DNA of 18,165 nucleotides from JBEIVB01 sp040374085. Its GTDB lineage: Bacteria; Bacteroidota; Bacteroidia; UBA4408. Under the pieces are notes generated by a model, which saw only the letters and a list, made by a program, of their open reading frames with translations, did not search any database and had not been told where the DNA came from. Positions within the stretch are counted from its first letter, which is position 1. Every line of letters begins with the position of its first letter. Of this stretch, positions 7,117-15,157 are shown one piece after another. Location: contig JBEIVB010000050.1 in NCBI GenBank assembly GCA_040374085.1, positions 1 through 18,165 on the forward strand. The letters are read 5' to 3'. The translations under genes were made by a program, and so were the position numbers.

Positions 7117-9078
7117 CTAACGCATCAGAGAAACGGAGCCATAAAGCACCTCTGTAGCGCTTGAGCTCAGGGTCCTTTGAATGCGGTACACATAAATACC
7201 CGATGGACTGTCGATTCCCTTATACAACCCATCCCATGTTTCCGAGGGATTTGACGTTTGAAATACAACCTCACCCCATCGATTGAAAATGATGCACTCA
7301 TATGCAATTTCATCGCAATCGGATGATGCCGAAAACGCATCGTTCAGACCGTCTCCATTTGGGGAAAATGCATTAGGAACGTAAAGCCTACACGATTCCG
7401 TAGATCCATTGCACTGCTCTACCGATACCTTATAAAAAACAGTATCAAAACCACAGGCCATTTGCACAATACATCGAACCAAATAAGTACCGGTATCGGA
7501 GAAAACATGGGCAGGATTGGGAACATCGGCGCTGTTAAAGGAGCGACTTTTGAGATCTCCAAAACTCCAGGAAACCGATTGAATAGGTGAAGTGGTGGTC
7601 AATCCAAACACAACATTGGAGAACAGACAGGTGTCTGAAGTTGCATCTAAGAAAGCTTCACATTCAACAGAACAGGGGGTAATGTTAACGGTAAACGAAA
7701 GGGTATCTACTGCACAATCCGTTGAAACAATGGCGCGTACTTCATAAGAACCCAGAGAGGAGAAGATGTGCCCGGGCGCTAAACTAACAGAGGTGTTGTT
7801 GCTTCCACTGGCGGGGTCATCAAAGTTCCATAGAATGGAATTAACTGAAGTCACGTCATTTACGGTGAAGAGCTGATTCGTTTGCAGGCAGGAGTCACCC
7901 GTGAAGGAAATAAGTAACTGCGGGTCGTTGCTCGGGGGGAGTAAAAAAATCCATTGCGGCAAGCAATAGGAGGGGGTTACATTACTGGGCAATTCCGTTA
8001 TCGGTCCGGGCGTTGGGCTGTTGGGGTTTTCAATTCTATGAACTTTGCTGCCAACAATGTAGTATAGGTTACCATCAGGTCCATGCTGAAGGCACCCGTG
8101 AGGTCCGATTGCATTTGGAATCTGAATCGCCGTGGCAGAAGCACCCATGGTTGCGGGAACCCCGGAGGTTAAATCAAATCTGTAGAGCGAATTGTTGCCA
8201 CCTGCATACAAATAGTTGCCATTAAATGTAAACTCAAAGTATTGTAAAATATCCCCGTCGGGTGTAATAAAAGGAATGGTAATCGGCGTGGTGAACTGAC
8301 CGGTAGCAGCGTCAAAATTGTGCATTTCAACCCCAACGCAGTTACCAGTTTGCGCGTCGAACTGACCGATGGAAACAAACTTAGTACCCTGATAATTCAA
8401 TCGGCCGGTTCCGTTGTTCGTGATTGGACTAAAAACAGGATTCGAGCTAACTCCCTGACTTGTAACTTCAAAGCAAGCCAAAGTTGGGCTGGCAGGATTA
8501 GGGCCATTGCTGATCAACCAATATCCATCTCCTGAAGTTTTCGGAGTGGCCATCAAAAGTTCCGTCTCATTGTTGTCGTAGAGGGGCACAGACTTCATTC
8601 CTACAACTACATCCCCCAGTCCGTTGTTCAATTGCATATCCACCAAGGAATAGGTAAGGCCATCGGAGCCTTCCTCATAGTCGTCTATGCAAAATATGTA
8701 ATACTTGGTACACGATCCGGGCACGGGAACAATAGTGGTACCATTATAGGAAGAAAGTACATCGCTTCCACCCAGGTTGGAGCCATTTGGCATGGGTTGG
8801 TTCAGCTTATTCCAGACCGTTATCCCATCGGTATACAACAGGAGTGCGCCCGTATTCTTATCTGCAACAGACGCCGTGCCCTCAATTTGGGTACCCGTAA
8901 TCAGCGGCAGCGAAACAGAGGGCAATGCAGTACCTGAAGGAAAACTTGGAGGGCTGGTGTTAAAATCAATGGCAGAGTTAAAACCAAAGCGCCATTGGTT
9001 GTTTTGATTTTGAGAAAAAGCGGACACCGTTAGAAAAAAACAAACCACTAGGGTATATAAACTACGGTATGTATACAT
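7117..9078 (-). CDS. Large secreted protein with two PKD-like domains and a CHU_C/T9SS type B sorting domain
   Basis: The product is 653 residues from the ATG at 9078; a GTG at 9108 is also in frame. The signal peptide runs through 'YRSLYTLVVCFFLTVSAFSQ'. Residues about 24-385 are a repetitive beta-strand region ('WRFGFNSAIDFN', 'LLLYTDGITVWN', 'PHGCLQHGPDGNLYYI') resembling a beta-propeller. Two PKD-like domains follow: 'ILWNFDD...PGHIFSSLGSYEV' (about 400-465) and 'VSWSFGD...PAHVFSDTGTYLV' (about 475-555). The last 90 residues are the gliding-motility-associated CHU_C domain with 'FSPNGDGLND' (571-580), 'IFNRWGEVVF', 'WDG' and 'PSGIYVYRI'. Type B domains of this kind usually export adhesins or large surface proteins. 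An adhesin or structural surface role is inference; no catalytic residues are apparent. Confidence 0.9.
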   Translation of the reverse strand: MYTYRSLYTLVVCFFLTVSAFSQNQNNQWRFGFNSAIDFNTSPPSFPSGTALPSVSLPLITGTQIEGTASVADKNTGALLLYTDGITVWNKLNQPMPNGSNLGGSDVLSSYNGTTIVPVPGSCTKYYIFCIDDYEEGSDGLTYSLVDMQLNNGLGDVVVGMKSVPLYDNNETELLMATPKTSGDGYWLISNGPNPASPTLACFEVTSQGVSSNPVFSPITNNGTGRLNYQGTKFVSIGQFDAQTGNCVGVEMHNFDAATGQFTTPITIPFITPDGDILQYFEFTFNGNYLYAGGNNSLYRFDLTSGVPATMGASATAIQIPNAIGPHGCLQHGPDGNLYYIVGSKVHRIENPNSPTPGPITELPSNVTPSYCLPQWIFLLPPSNDPQLLISFTGDSCLQTNQLFTVNDVTSVNSILWNFDDPASGSNNTSVSLAPGHIFSSLGSYEVRAIVSTDCAVDTLSFTVNITPCSVECEAFLDATSDTCLFSNVVFGLTTTSPIQSVSWSFGDLKSRSFNSADVPNPAHVFSDTGTYLVRCIVQMACGFDTVFYKVSVEQCNGSTESCRLYVPNAFSPNGDGLNDAFSASSDCDEIAYECIIFNRWGEVVFQTSNPSETWDGLYKGIDSPSGIYVYRIQRTLSSSATEVLYGSVSLMR

Positions 9079-9116
9079 ACATTCGTTATTAGCACCTGAA
9101 TCGTTCACCTCACCAA

Positions 9117-9142
9117 CGTCTGGGTATCTTCATACCCAGACG
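9117..9142. promoter_or_regulatory. Perfect 11-bp hairpin in the leader of the T9SS type B gene
   Basis: CGTCTGGGTAT (9117-9127) is followed by a 4-base loop and its perfect complement ATACCCAGACG (9132-9142). No T-run follows on either strand, so it is not a standard terminator. Read toward the gene, it ends 8 bases before the in-frame GTG at 9108 and 38 bases before the ATG at 9078. It could stabilise or control translation of the mRNA, or be a protein-binding palindrome. Confidence 0.5.
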
Positions 9143-9172
9143 CACAGGATCGGCTAAGAGTTTACTTGGCGC

Positions 9173-9213
9173 AAAAAAAATGCCCGGGTCGTGTTGAAAC
9201 GCCTTCACCCGGG
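9173..9213 (-). terminator. Intrinsic terminator, G/C-rich stem
   Basis: On the minus strand CCCGGGT and ACCCGGG form a 7-bp G/C-rich stem around a 17-base loop, followed by CATTTTTTTT (eight Ts). It lies nearly 400 bases past the phosphatase stop codon and just before the leader of the T9SS type B gene, so it is a last barrier to read-through or ends a short RNA made within the spacer. Confidence 0.55.
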
Positions 9214-9410
9214 TTCCAATTGCCTACTCACCCTGCCCTTAAGTACAACCCTAAATAACAACAGGTGAAAAATCCTAGAAAAAACCAACCCAAATGCTCT
9301 CATACCGGAAGCACGTGATGGCCCGTGAAAAACCAAGAAAACATCTTGCCGGGATAGAAACAGATCCCCGCGCAAATGCCAACCAATGCCTAAATTAAGA
9401 GCACTGCCAT

Positions 9411-9434
9411 AAAAAATAAAAAGGCGACAACGCC
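9411..9434 (-). terminator. Intrinsic terminator downstream of the sensory operon
   Basis: On the minus strand GGCG-TTGT-CGCC forms a 4-bp G/C stem followed directly by TTTTTATTTTTT. It lies about 175 bases after the stop codon of the phosphatase gene. It is the better candidate for the end of the H-NOX operon transcript. A weaker hairpin/T-run (TCCG...CGGA then CTTTTTT) is also present near 9520-9550. Confidence 0.5.
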
Positions 9435-9608
9435 GCCTCCATCAACCTAATAAAAAAACAAGAACAGCCCTAACCAAATCCATTTGGATGGCAGGGAAAT
9501 CCTAACCGGGTTTGGATAATAAAAAAGTCCGGTCGAATAACCCTCTCGGATGAAAGCAAAGAAATAGTAAAAAATAAATATTGGCAAGCAACATAAACGC
9601 GACTAAAA

Positions 9609-11237
9609 TCAATCCAGCTTCACACCCACTAAACAGACATCGTCCATTTGTGGATAGCCGTTCTTCCAATCCTGAAAAAACTTTTCTACTTGATACAATT
9701 GCTCATCAAGCGGCAATTCAGAGGTTTGATGCATGACTTCACGAAGGTATTTTTTATTTATTTTCTTCATCTTCTCTCCGCCTATTTGGGACTGGTACCC
9801 ATCGGAAAACAAGTAGATGCGATCACCGGGAAGGTAACTTATCTCGTGAAGCGCAAAGTGCTCGCCACGGAACGTGATGTTGGAACCGATGGGACGTTTT
9901 GAACCACTAAACTCTCTGATTTCACCTCCGGAATAATGAAAAAATGGACGAAATGCTCCTGAAAATCTCAAGCTACGGTTGGTCTCATCGATTACGCAGA
10001 AGGCAATATCCATACCGTCGTTGATCTGGTATTGCTCCGGATTGTCTTTTCGGAAGATCTGCTGAATTTCATCATCAAGCATCTCAAGAACAACCGCAGG
10101 ATTCGTTATCTCCTGTTCGATTACAATTTTATTAATCAATCGATGAGCAATAATAGAAAGCAAAGCACCCGGAACACCATGACCGGTGCAATCTATCACC
10201 GCAATAAACTTGAGATGATCGCGCTTGTGAACCCAGTAAAAATCTCCGCTTACAATATCCTTGGGGAGTTCCAAGAGAAAGGAATGTTGAAAAATGGAAT
10301 GCAAATCCTCTCTTTTGTGCAAGATGGATTTCTGGATTCTCAACGAATAGTTGATGCTGTGAATGATCTCTTTGCCTTTCTCCTCCAACTCCTGATTGGT
10401 GATCAACAATTCCTTTGTTCGAGCAATAATTTTTTCTTCGAGTGAAGAATTGAGGTTGACGATCTCCCGTTCAAATTCCTTTCTCTGCGTAATATCGACT
10501 GCAACAAGGGAATACTCAATCTTTGTCTCGATGCTATGACCGGTAACGGAAAAGAGCACCGGGATGAGTGTACCATCCTCGCGAATCATATTCATTTCGC
10601 CTTCGTAAAATCCGGAAGCAATAAGATTTGGCAGGATCCGATTCTTGAAAAACCCATAGTCGTGCGGAGGCAATAGATCATGCATAGACAACGCACGATC
10701 CTCTTGAATGTGGATGTTTAATATGGCCGCAGCGGACTGGTTGAAATACAGTATCTGTTCATCGGAATCAAAAAGCAAAATAATTTCTTTTGAAGACTCC
10801 AAAACACGGGACAGCTTTTGACTGTGGAGAATCAACTGCTTTTTTTCTTTCCGGTTTTTCGACTCCTCCAATTCCCGTCTGATGACCTCTCCTAATCGGG
10901 AGAGATTACCTTTCATCAAGTAGTCGGCTGCACCGGTCTTCATAATGGAAACAGCTGCCTCTTCACCAATGGTTCCGGAGATCAACACAAAAGGAATGTC
11001 CAAACCCTTTTCCTTGAGCAATGCCAAGGCCCCGGTGCCGCTGAAACCTGGAATGTTGTAGTCGGACAAAATGATGTCCCACTCAGACTCTTCCAATGCG
11101 GCAACAAAATCGGCAGCGGTATCTACGCGGGTTTCGCGAGTATTGAATCCAAACTTTTGCAGTTGACGTATGAGCAACAACGCATCGTTCTCGTCATCCT
11201 CAACCATTAATACGCGGAGTTCGTCAGAGTAGCTCAT
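9609..11237 (-). CDS. Response regulator with PAS and SpoIIE/PP2C-type serine phosphatase output
   Basis: The product is 542 residues from the ATG at 11237, preceded by a good AGGGA ribosome site. The ATG at 11249 would place the start deeper in the upstream gene. Residues 7-125 are a receiver domain with acidic pair D14/D15, phospho-acceptor D59 ('LSDYNIPG') and K109. A PAS domain follows (about 140-252, ending 'VAVDITQRKEFE'), then a coiled coil (about 253-295) and 'IIHSINYSLRIQKSIL', the usual lead-in to SpoIIE phosphatases in this phylum. The PP2C-like domain keeps its metal-binding acids: 'SGDFYW' D332, 'DCTGHGVPGA' D349, 'LFSDG' D479 and 'MDDVCLV' D532/D533. It should dephosphorylate a phosphoserine protein when D59 is phosphorylated. 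It is last in the H-NOX operon and overlaps the previous gene by 14 bases. No STAS or anti-sigma partner is encoded nearby. Confidence 0.93.
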   Translation of the reverse strand: MSYSDELRVLMVEDDENDALLLIRQLQKFGFNTRETRVDTAADFVAALEESEWDIILSDYNIPGFSGTGALALLKEKGLDIPFVLISGTIGEEAAVSIMKTGAADYLMKGNLSRLGEVIRRELEESKNRKEKKQLILHSQKLSRVLESSKEIILLFDSDEQILYFNQSAAAILNIHIQEDRALSMHDLLPPHDYGFFKNRILPNLIASGFYEGEMNMIREDGTLIPVLFSVTGHSIETKIEYSLVAVDITQRKEFEREIVNLNSSLEEKIIARTKELLITNQELEEKGKEIIHSINYSLRIQKSILHKREDLHSIFQHSFLLELPKDIVSGDFYWVHKRDHLKFIAVIDCTGHGVPGALLSIIAHRLINKIVIEQEITNPAVVLEMLDDEIQQIFRKDNPEQYQINDGMDIAFCVIDETNRSLRFSGAFRPFFHYSGGEIREFSGSKRPIGSNITFRGEHFALHEISYLPGDRIYLFSDGYQSQIGGEKMKKINKKYLREVMHQTSELPLDEQLYQVEKFFQDWKNGYPQMDDVCLVGVKLD

Positions 11238-11667
11238 GTGGTCCCTCATTTAACAAAAGCCAGTAAAGACCAATCTGCTTCATCACTTCAACGAAGCGCG
11301 AAAAATCAACCGGCTTTTGAATGAAACTGTTTACACCTATTTGATAACCCGCAATCAAATCCTCGTCCTCCTTGGATGAGGTTAAAATCACGACAATGAA
11401 CGCGCGCGTTTTGGGATTGGCCCGTATTTCCTTCAGCACCGATAAGCCATCCACTATGGGTAATTTTAGATCCAGTAAAATCAAAGCCGGAACATCTCCA
11501 TCCGGTAGATCGCTATACTTCTCACGCCTAAACAGGTAATCGAGGGCTTCTTTGCCGTCTTCCAACACGACCAAAGGGTTAGCAATGTTCAGTTTACTGA
11601 GCGCTCGTCGTGCCAACTCCACATCACTTAAATTGTCTTCAATCAGAAGAATTTTCTTTAGTTCCAT
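11224..11667 (-). CDS. Single-domain response regulator (CheY/Rcp1-like)
   Basis: The product is 147 residues from the ATG at 11667 (MELKKILLIEDN); the longer frame upstream lies inside the kinase gene and is not needed. A receiver domain fills the whole protein: acidic pair E10/D11, phospho-acceptor D66 in 'LILLDLKLP', T96/S97 in 'ILTSSKE', and K118 in 'QKPVDF'. The 'DYLFRREKYSD' insert and 'IGLYWLLLNEGP' C-terminal helix are typical of the Rcp1-type regulators often paired with phytochrome-like or PAS/GAF kinases. It has no output domain, so it acts by protein contact or as a phosphate shuttle or sink. It overlaps the kinase gene by 10 bases and the phosphatase-regulator gene by 14, so the four genes are translationally coupled. 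Confidence 0.93.
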   Translation of the reverse strand: MELKKILLIEDNLSDVELARRALSKLNIANPLVVLEDGKEALDYLFRREKYSDLPDGDVPALILLDLKLPIVDGLSVLKEIRANPKTRAFIVVILTSSKEDEDLIAGYQIGVNSFIQKPVDFSRFVEVMKQIGLYWLLLNEGPHELL

Positions 11668-14513
11668 TGAACTTGTTTTTGACGTAAATAAAAGAAAAAC
11701 GTTGCGCCTTTGTCTTGTTCCGATTCCGCCCAAACCTCACCTCCATGTGCACGAGCAATGCGTTGAACTATGGCAAGTCCAATACCTGTTCCGCTAAAAT
11801 CAGATTGTCGGTGCATACGTTGAAAGGGTGCGAAGAGTTTTGAAGCATTGGACATGTTAAATCCTGCTCCATTATCTTTAATATAATAAACATCTAAACC
11901 CCCTACCTTGTTCACCCCCAATTCTATTTCGGGTTTTTCCACTTTGGAAGAAAACTTAATGGCGTTGGAAATTAAATTCGTCAACATAATATCAAGAAGA
12001 CTCATATCTCCCAGCAGTATCAAAGAATCTGTTGCTTTAAATACCACGTCTTGTCGGGCGCTTCCTTCCATTACACGTTCAAATATCCTGCGCGAAAGCA
12101 CGGATAAATCTACACTCTGTAACTTAAGCTCCTTTCTACCCACTCTGGAAAGGTTCAAAAGGTCGTCGATCAGCGTGCCCATTCGTTGCGATTCGGATCG
12201 CATGCGCTCGATGTACTTAATGCCATGCTCATCCAGTCGATCTCCATAATCCTCCATCAAGGCCAGGCTCCATCCATCTATGGCACGCAAAGGAGAGCGC
12301 AAATCATGCGAAACCGAATAGGAAAAAGAGTCCAGCTCCTTTACGGCAGTTTCCAATTGATGGGTGCGTTGTTTTACCTTTTCTTCCAAATTGGAGTTTA
12401 ACTCCATAATCTCATCCCCGCGTTTCTTGAGTTCTGTGATGTCCTGAAAGAATCCATTTGTACCTGCAATTTGTCCTTCAATCAACCTTGGTGAAGCAGA
12501 TCCAACCGTATATACCTTTTCGCCATTTTTTGTTCGAAAAAGCACATTTACTTCATCAAGAGAATTACCCTCTAGAACGCTCTTGAAATGCGCCATACAT
12601 TCTTCAACGTATTCCGGATCGAGGAGATCCATGATCGTTAAACCAGACAAATCCTCAGGAGTATATCCAAAGGTTTTATACCAAGCATTATTCACAAACA
12701 AAAACTTACCATCCAACCCAATACTCTGAACAATTTCATAGGTTGTTTCTACCAAGGTTTTGTACTTTAATTCGCTTTCTCGTATTTCGTCTGCACTGAG
12801 TATCAACTTCTGCTCCGCAGCCTTAATTGCCGAAACGTCTACTCCATAACCAATCACATACTTAAACTGACACTCATCCGAAACCGGATAGAATTTTCTC
12901 AACACAAATTTCTTTTCACCCTGTGCAGTGGTATGCTGATCGACCCACTCGGATACCTGATTGGAATCTCTTGCCAATGAAAATCGTTGACGCCTTTTAT
13001 CGGCAATATCGCTGGAGAGGTTTTTGTATCGACAATAATCATAATCGTCTCTACCTATCATAAACTCTCGAAGTGCTTTATCCTTTATTCCATTTGGATT
13101 CACGAATACGTATTTGTGTTCGTGATCAAACACTGCAATGTCTGCCGGAATGTTATTTAAAATGAAATGATAAAAGTTCTTGAGTTTTAGGCTTTCAGCA
13201 TCTTTTATAGACAATTGATGCGTGTAATACGAAATATCCGTAGCGTAGATATTTATGTATCCATATTGATTAATTTTTCGGATGCCAATGCTGTAGGTAC
13301 GGGCATTTCGAACCATAGTAAACGATTCGGTTTCTATTCCGGAGGAAATCAGCGTATCAATTTTTTCGCGTAACTCAGGGTCGGAAAGCGTTTCATCAAT
13401 AAAATTAAAATCCGATAAGAAACTAAAGGATGCGGCATTGTTGGAGAAGGATACTCGATACTGGTAATCTAAGCGAACAATTGGGTTGGGATTTTCCTTT
13501 GGAAATCGGGCAATCAAATCCAGTTCGGTTTGGGCATTACGCAATTCCTGATTTTTGGCACGCAAATCGGTGATCATATCGTGGCTCTCTTTGAGGTAGC
13601 GATTTGACGTTTGCTGCAAAAAAAGAAACTCAGAAATGTAATCCTCGGGCGCAAAGTCGCTCAAGGTTAGACCGTAATTGGAGATTGGGAAATTGGTGTT
13701 GAGGAGGGGTTTAAACATCAACACCACAAAGTTTTTGTGTCGTTGAGCAGAGAATCGAAATCGCTGGGCCTTATGTTTGGCTTGAAAGAAGCAAATGCTG
13801 GTGGTTTGATTATTTCCACTGCCCACGAAGGACAGAAAATCAAAGGGCTTTATAAACTCAAAATGATCGAAAAAAGAATCGCCTTCCTGAACCTCTGCTG
13901 CAAATTTCTCTATGTTGCCTCCAAACCGCTCTATATCGGCCTCCAACGTAAGCACAAAAAAGAACGCCTTGGTAAACGCAAGCGCTTTCCCTACGGTAAG
14001 TTTATCATTATGGGCGATGTAATCTTGTTTGCGTATATCCAAGAGATTCATCACACTAGCCGCAATCGTTTTGAGCGCCTCCAACTGAGCTTCAGAAACG
14101 CTTCGGGGTTTGCTGTCGATTGCGGCAAGGGTTCCCAAAACATATCCATCCCGAGTAACCAGGGCCACACCGGCATAAAAAACAAGAGGAGAATCGCCTA
14201 CTACCCGTGTGGTATTTCTAAAACGCTCGTCCTTAGTTGCATCTTCAACAACGAAAACCTCGCCGGGCCTTTTTAGGGTTTCGTTGCAAATAGCCAATTC
14301 GCGCACCCATTCATTGGCGGTAAAACCGTATGTAGATTTGAACCATTGACGTTCAACATCCATCAGACTGATAAATGCTGACTGTGTTCCAAGCACCTGG
14401 GCCGCCAGTTTAGAAAGCGCATCATACCCGGCTTCGGGCAACGAATCAAGCACCCGATAGCTTTTTAACGCCTCGAGCCTCTTCACATCGTTGTCCAACA
14501 CCTTCTTTTCCAT
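11658..14513 (-). CDS. Hybrid-sensor histidine kinase: GAF-HNOBA-PAS-PAS-PAS-HisKA-HATPase
   Basis: The product is 951 residues with no membrane segment, so cytoplasmic. Domains: GAF (about 8-160, 'LDSLPEAGYDALSKLAA'); an HNOBA domain (about 175-305); a signalling helix (about 300-335); PAS 1 (about 335-430); PAS 2 (about 445-565); PAS 3 (about 578-697, 'FVNNAWYKTFGYTPEDL'); HisKA with phospho-acceptor H736 in 'SYSVSHDLRSPLRA'; and HATPase_c with N850 ('NLISNAIKFS'), 'DNGAGF' (880-885) and 'GTGIGLAIV' (908-916). The HNOBA call rests on the order 'FFFVLTLEADIERFGG', 'FDHFEFIKPFDFLSF', 'NFVVLMFKPLLN', 'YGLTLSDFAPEDYISEFLFLQQ', which mirrors the segment after H-NOX in soluble guanylyl cyclase. 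It starts 4 bases after the H-NOX stop, so it is the likely H-NOX partner kinase. It has no fused receiver domain and must phosphorylate the two regulators downstream (inferred). Confidence 0.93.
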   Translation of the reverse strand: MEKKVLDNDVKRLEALKSYRVLDSLPEAGYDALSKLAAQVLGTQSAFISLMDVERQWFKSTYGFTANEWVRELAICNETLKRPGEVFVVEDATKDERFRNTTRVVGDSPLVFYAGVALVTRDGYVLGTLAAIDSKPRSVSEAQLEALKTIAASVMNLLDIRKQDYIAHNDKLTVGKALAFTKAFFFVLTLEADIERFGGNIEKFAAEVQEGDSFFDHFEFIKPFDFLSFVGSGNNQTTSICFFQAKHKAQRFRFSAQRHKNFVVLMFKPLLNTNFPISNYGLTLSDFAPEDYISEFLFLQQTSNRYLKESHDMITDLRAKNQELRNAQTELDLIARFPKENPNPIVRLDYQYRVSFSNNAASFSFLSDFNFIDETLSDPELREKIDTLISSGIETESFTMVRNARTYSIGIRKINQYGYINIYATDISYYTHQLSIKDAESLKLKNFYHFILNNIPADIAVFDHEHKYVFVNPNGIKDKALREFMIGRDDYDYCRYKNLSSDIADKRRQRFSLARDSNQVSEWVDQHTTAQGEKKFVLRKFYPVSDECQFKYVIGYGVDVSAIKAAEQKLILSADEIRESELKYKTLVETTYEIVQSIGLDGKFLFVNNAWYKTFGYTPEDLSGLTIMDLLDPEYVEECMAHFKSVLEGNSLDEVNVLFRTKNGEKVYTVGSASPRLIEGQIAGTNGFFQDITELKKRGDEIMELNSNLEEKVKQRTHQLETAVKELDSFSYSVSHDLRSPLRAIDGWSLALMEDYGDRLDEHGIKYIERMRSESQRMGTLIDDLLNLSRVGRKELKLQSVDLSVLSRRIFERVMEGSARQDVVFKATDSLILLGDMSLLDIMLTNLISNAIKFSSKVEKPEIELGVNKVGGLDVYYIKDNGAGFNMSNASKLFAPFQRMHRQSDFSGTGIGLAIVQRIARAHGGEVWAESEQDKGATFFFYLRQKQVQWN

Positions 14514-14517
14514 TTTG

Positions 14518-15060
14518 TTACCACGTAATCAAAAAAACATGGGCCCCATCCTCACTGGATTTCTCCTCGATTTGTTTCACGCTCACCTCCATATCAAAGC
14601 GTTTGCCCAAGCCTCTGATCAATCCCAGGAGCATGGGCACCAGACCGTCTCGCTTTGAGCGATATTCCAACTCCACAGAATTATCGGTGACGTTGCGGGT
14701 GGAAAACTGCGGCGGCTGAAGCTGGGGCATCAGGTTGCTGATGCGGCTGTGCAACATATCCAGGTTTCCCAAAAATTCAGGAAAGTTGGAACCGCTCAGA
14801 TTCATTAAATCCCCATACCCTTCGTCTGCTGTGTACAAAATCCAGTATTCACCAAAAGCTTCCAAAATTGCTCCTGCATCCGCTTTTAGAACCCTGCTCG
14901 CATTTTTTACCAAGTCGTAGGTAAGCGAATCGGGGTAGGAATAAATGGAAACAAACTCCGCATCCTCAAAGTTGGATAAGCTGCAGATTTCTGCCCACTT
15001 TTCGGTTCCATGATTGGTTACAATCAAATCCTTAATGGCTTTGTTAACGAGTCCGTACAT
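14518..15060 (-). CDS. Stand-alone H-NOX (haem nitric oxide/oxygen binding) sensor protein
   Basis: The product is 180 residues, the normal length for a bacterial H-NOX protein. The opening 'MYGLVNKAIKDLIVTNHGTEKWAEI' fits the family N-terminus. The proximal haem ligand is H104 in 'LDMLHSRI', the conserved proline P117 lies 13 residues later, and the haem-propionate motif YxSxR is Y133-S135-R137. 'LVPMLLGLIRGLGKRF' follows, as in NO-responsive members. The position equivalent to the distal Tyr140 of Thermoanaerobacter H-NOX is P142 here, and residue 9 is Ile instead of Trp, so stable oxygen binding is unlikely and NO/CO selectivity is predicted. It is the first gene of a four-gene operon and is expected to control the adjoining HNOBA kinase. 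An A-rich leader (AAGAAAAACATC) precedes the ATG. Confidence 0.92.
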   Translation of the reverse strand: MYGLVNKAIKDLIVTNHGTEKWAEICSLSNFEDAEFVSIYSYPDSLTYDLVKNASRVLKADAGAILEAFGEYWILYTADEGYGDLMNLSGSNFPEFLGNLDMLHSRISNLMPQLQPPQFSTRNVTDNSVELEYRSKRDGLVPMLLGLIRGLGKRFDMEVSVKQIEEKSSEDGAHVFLITW

Positions 15061-15157
15061 GATGTTTTTCTTGTTTCCGTTTTGTGTTTACTGAAGAAAA
15101 ATGCTGAACGCTTGTGGTACTCTAATGATTTCTTTCGCCTCTGGTGTATGGCTACTT

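Larger units (their letters stand above)
9143..9608. other. Spacer with no supported gene
   Basis: No convincing protein frame was found; the longest minus-strand ATG frame I noticed here (MRAFGLVFSRIFHLLLFR...) is only 32 codons. The spacer separates the sensory operon (stop at 9609) from the T9SS type B gene. It holds two hairpin/T-run structures described separately and several short A/T runs. The segment 9213-9411 between the two structures could be an untranslated tail or a small RNA, but nothing identifies one. Confidence 0.5.
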
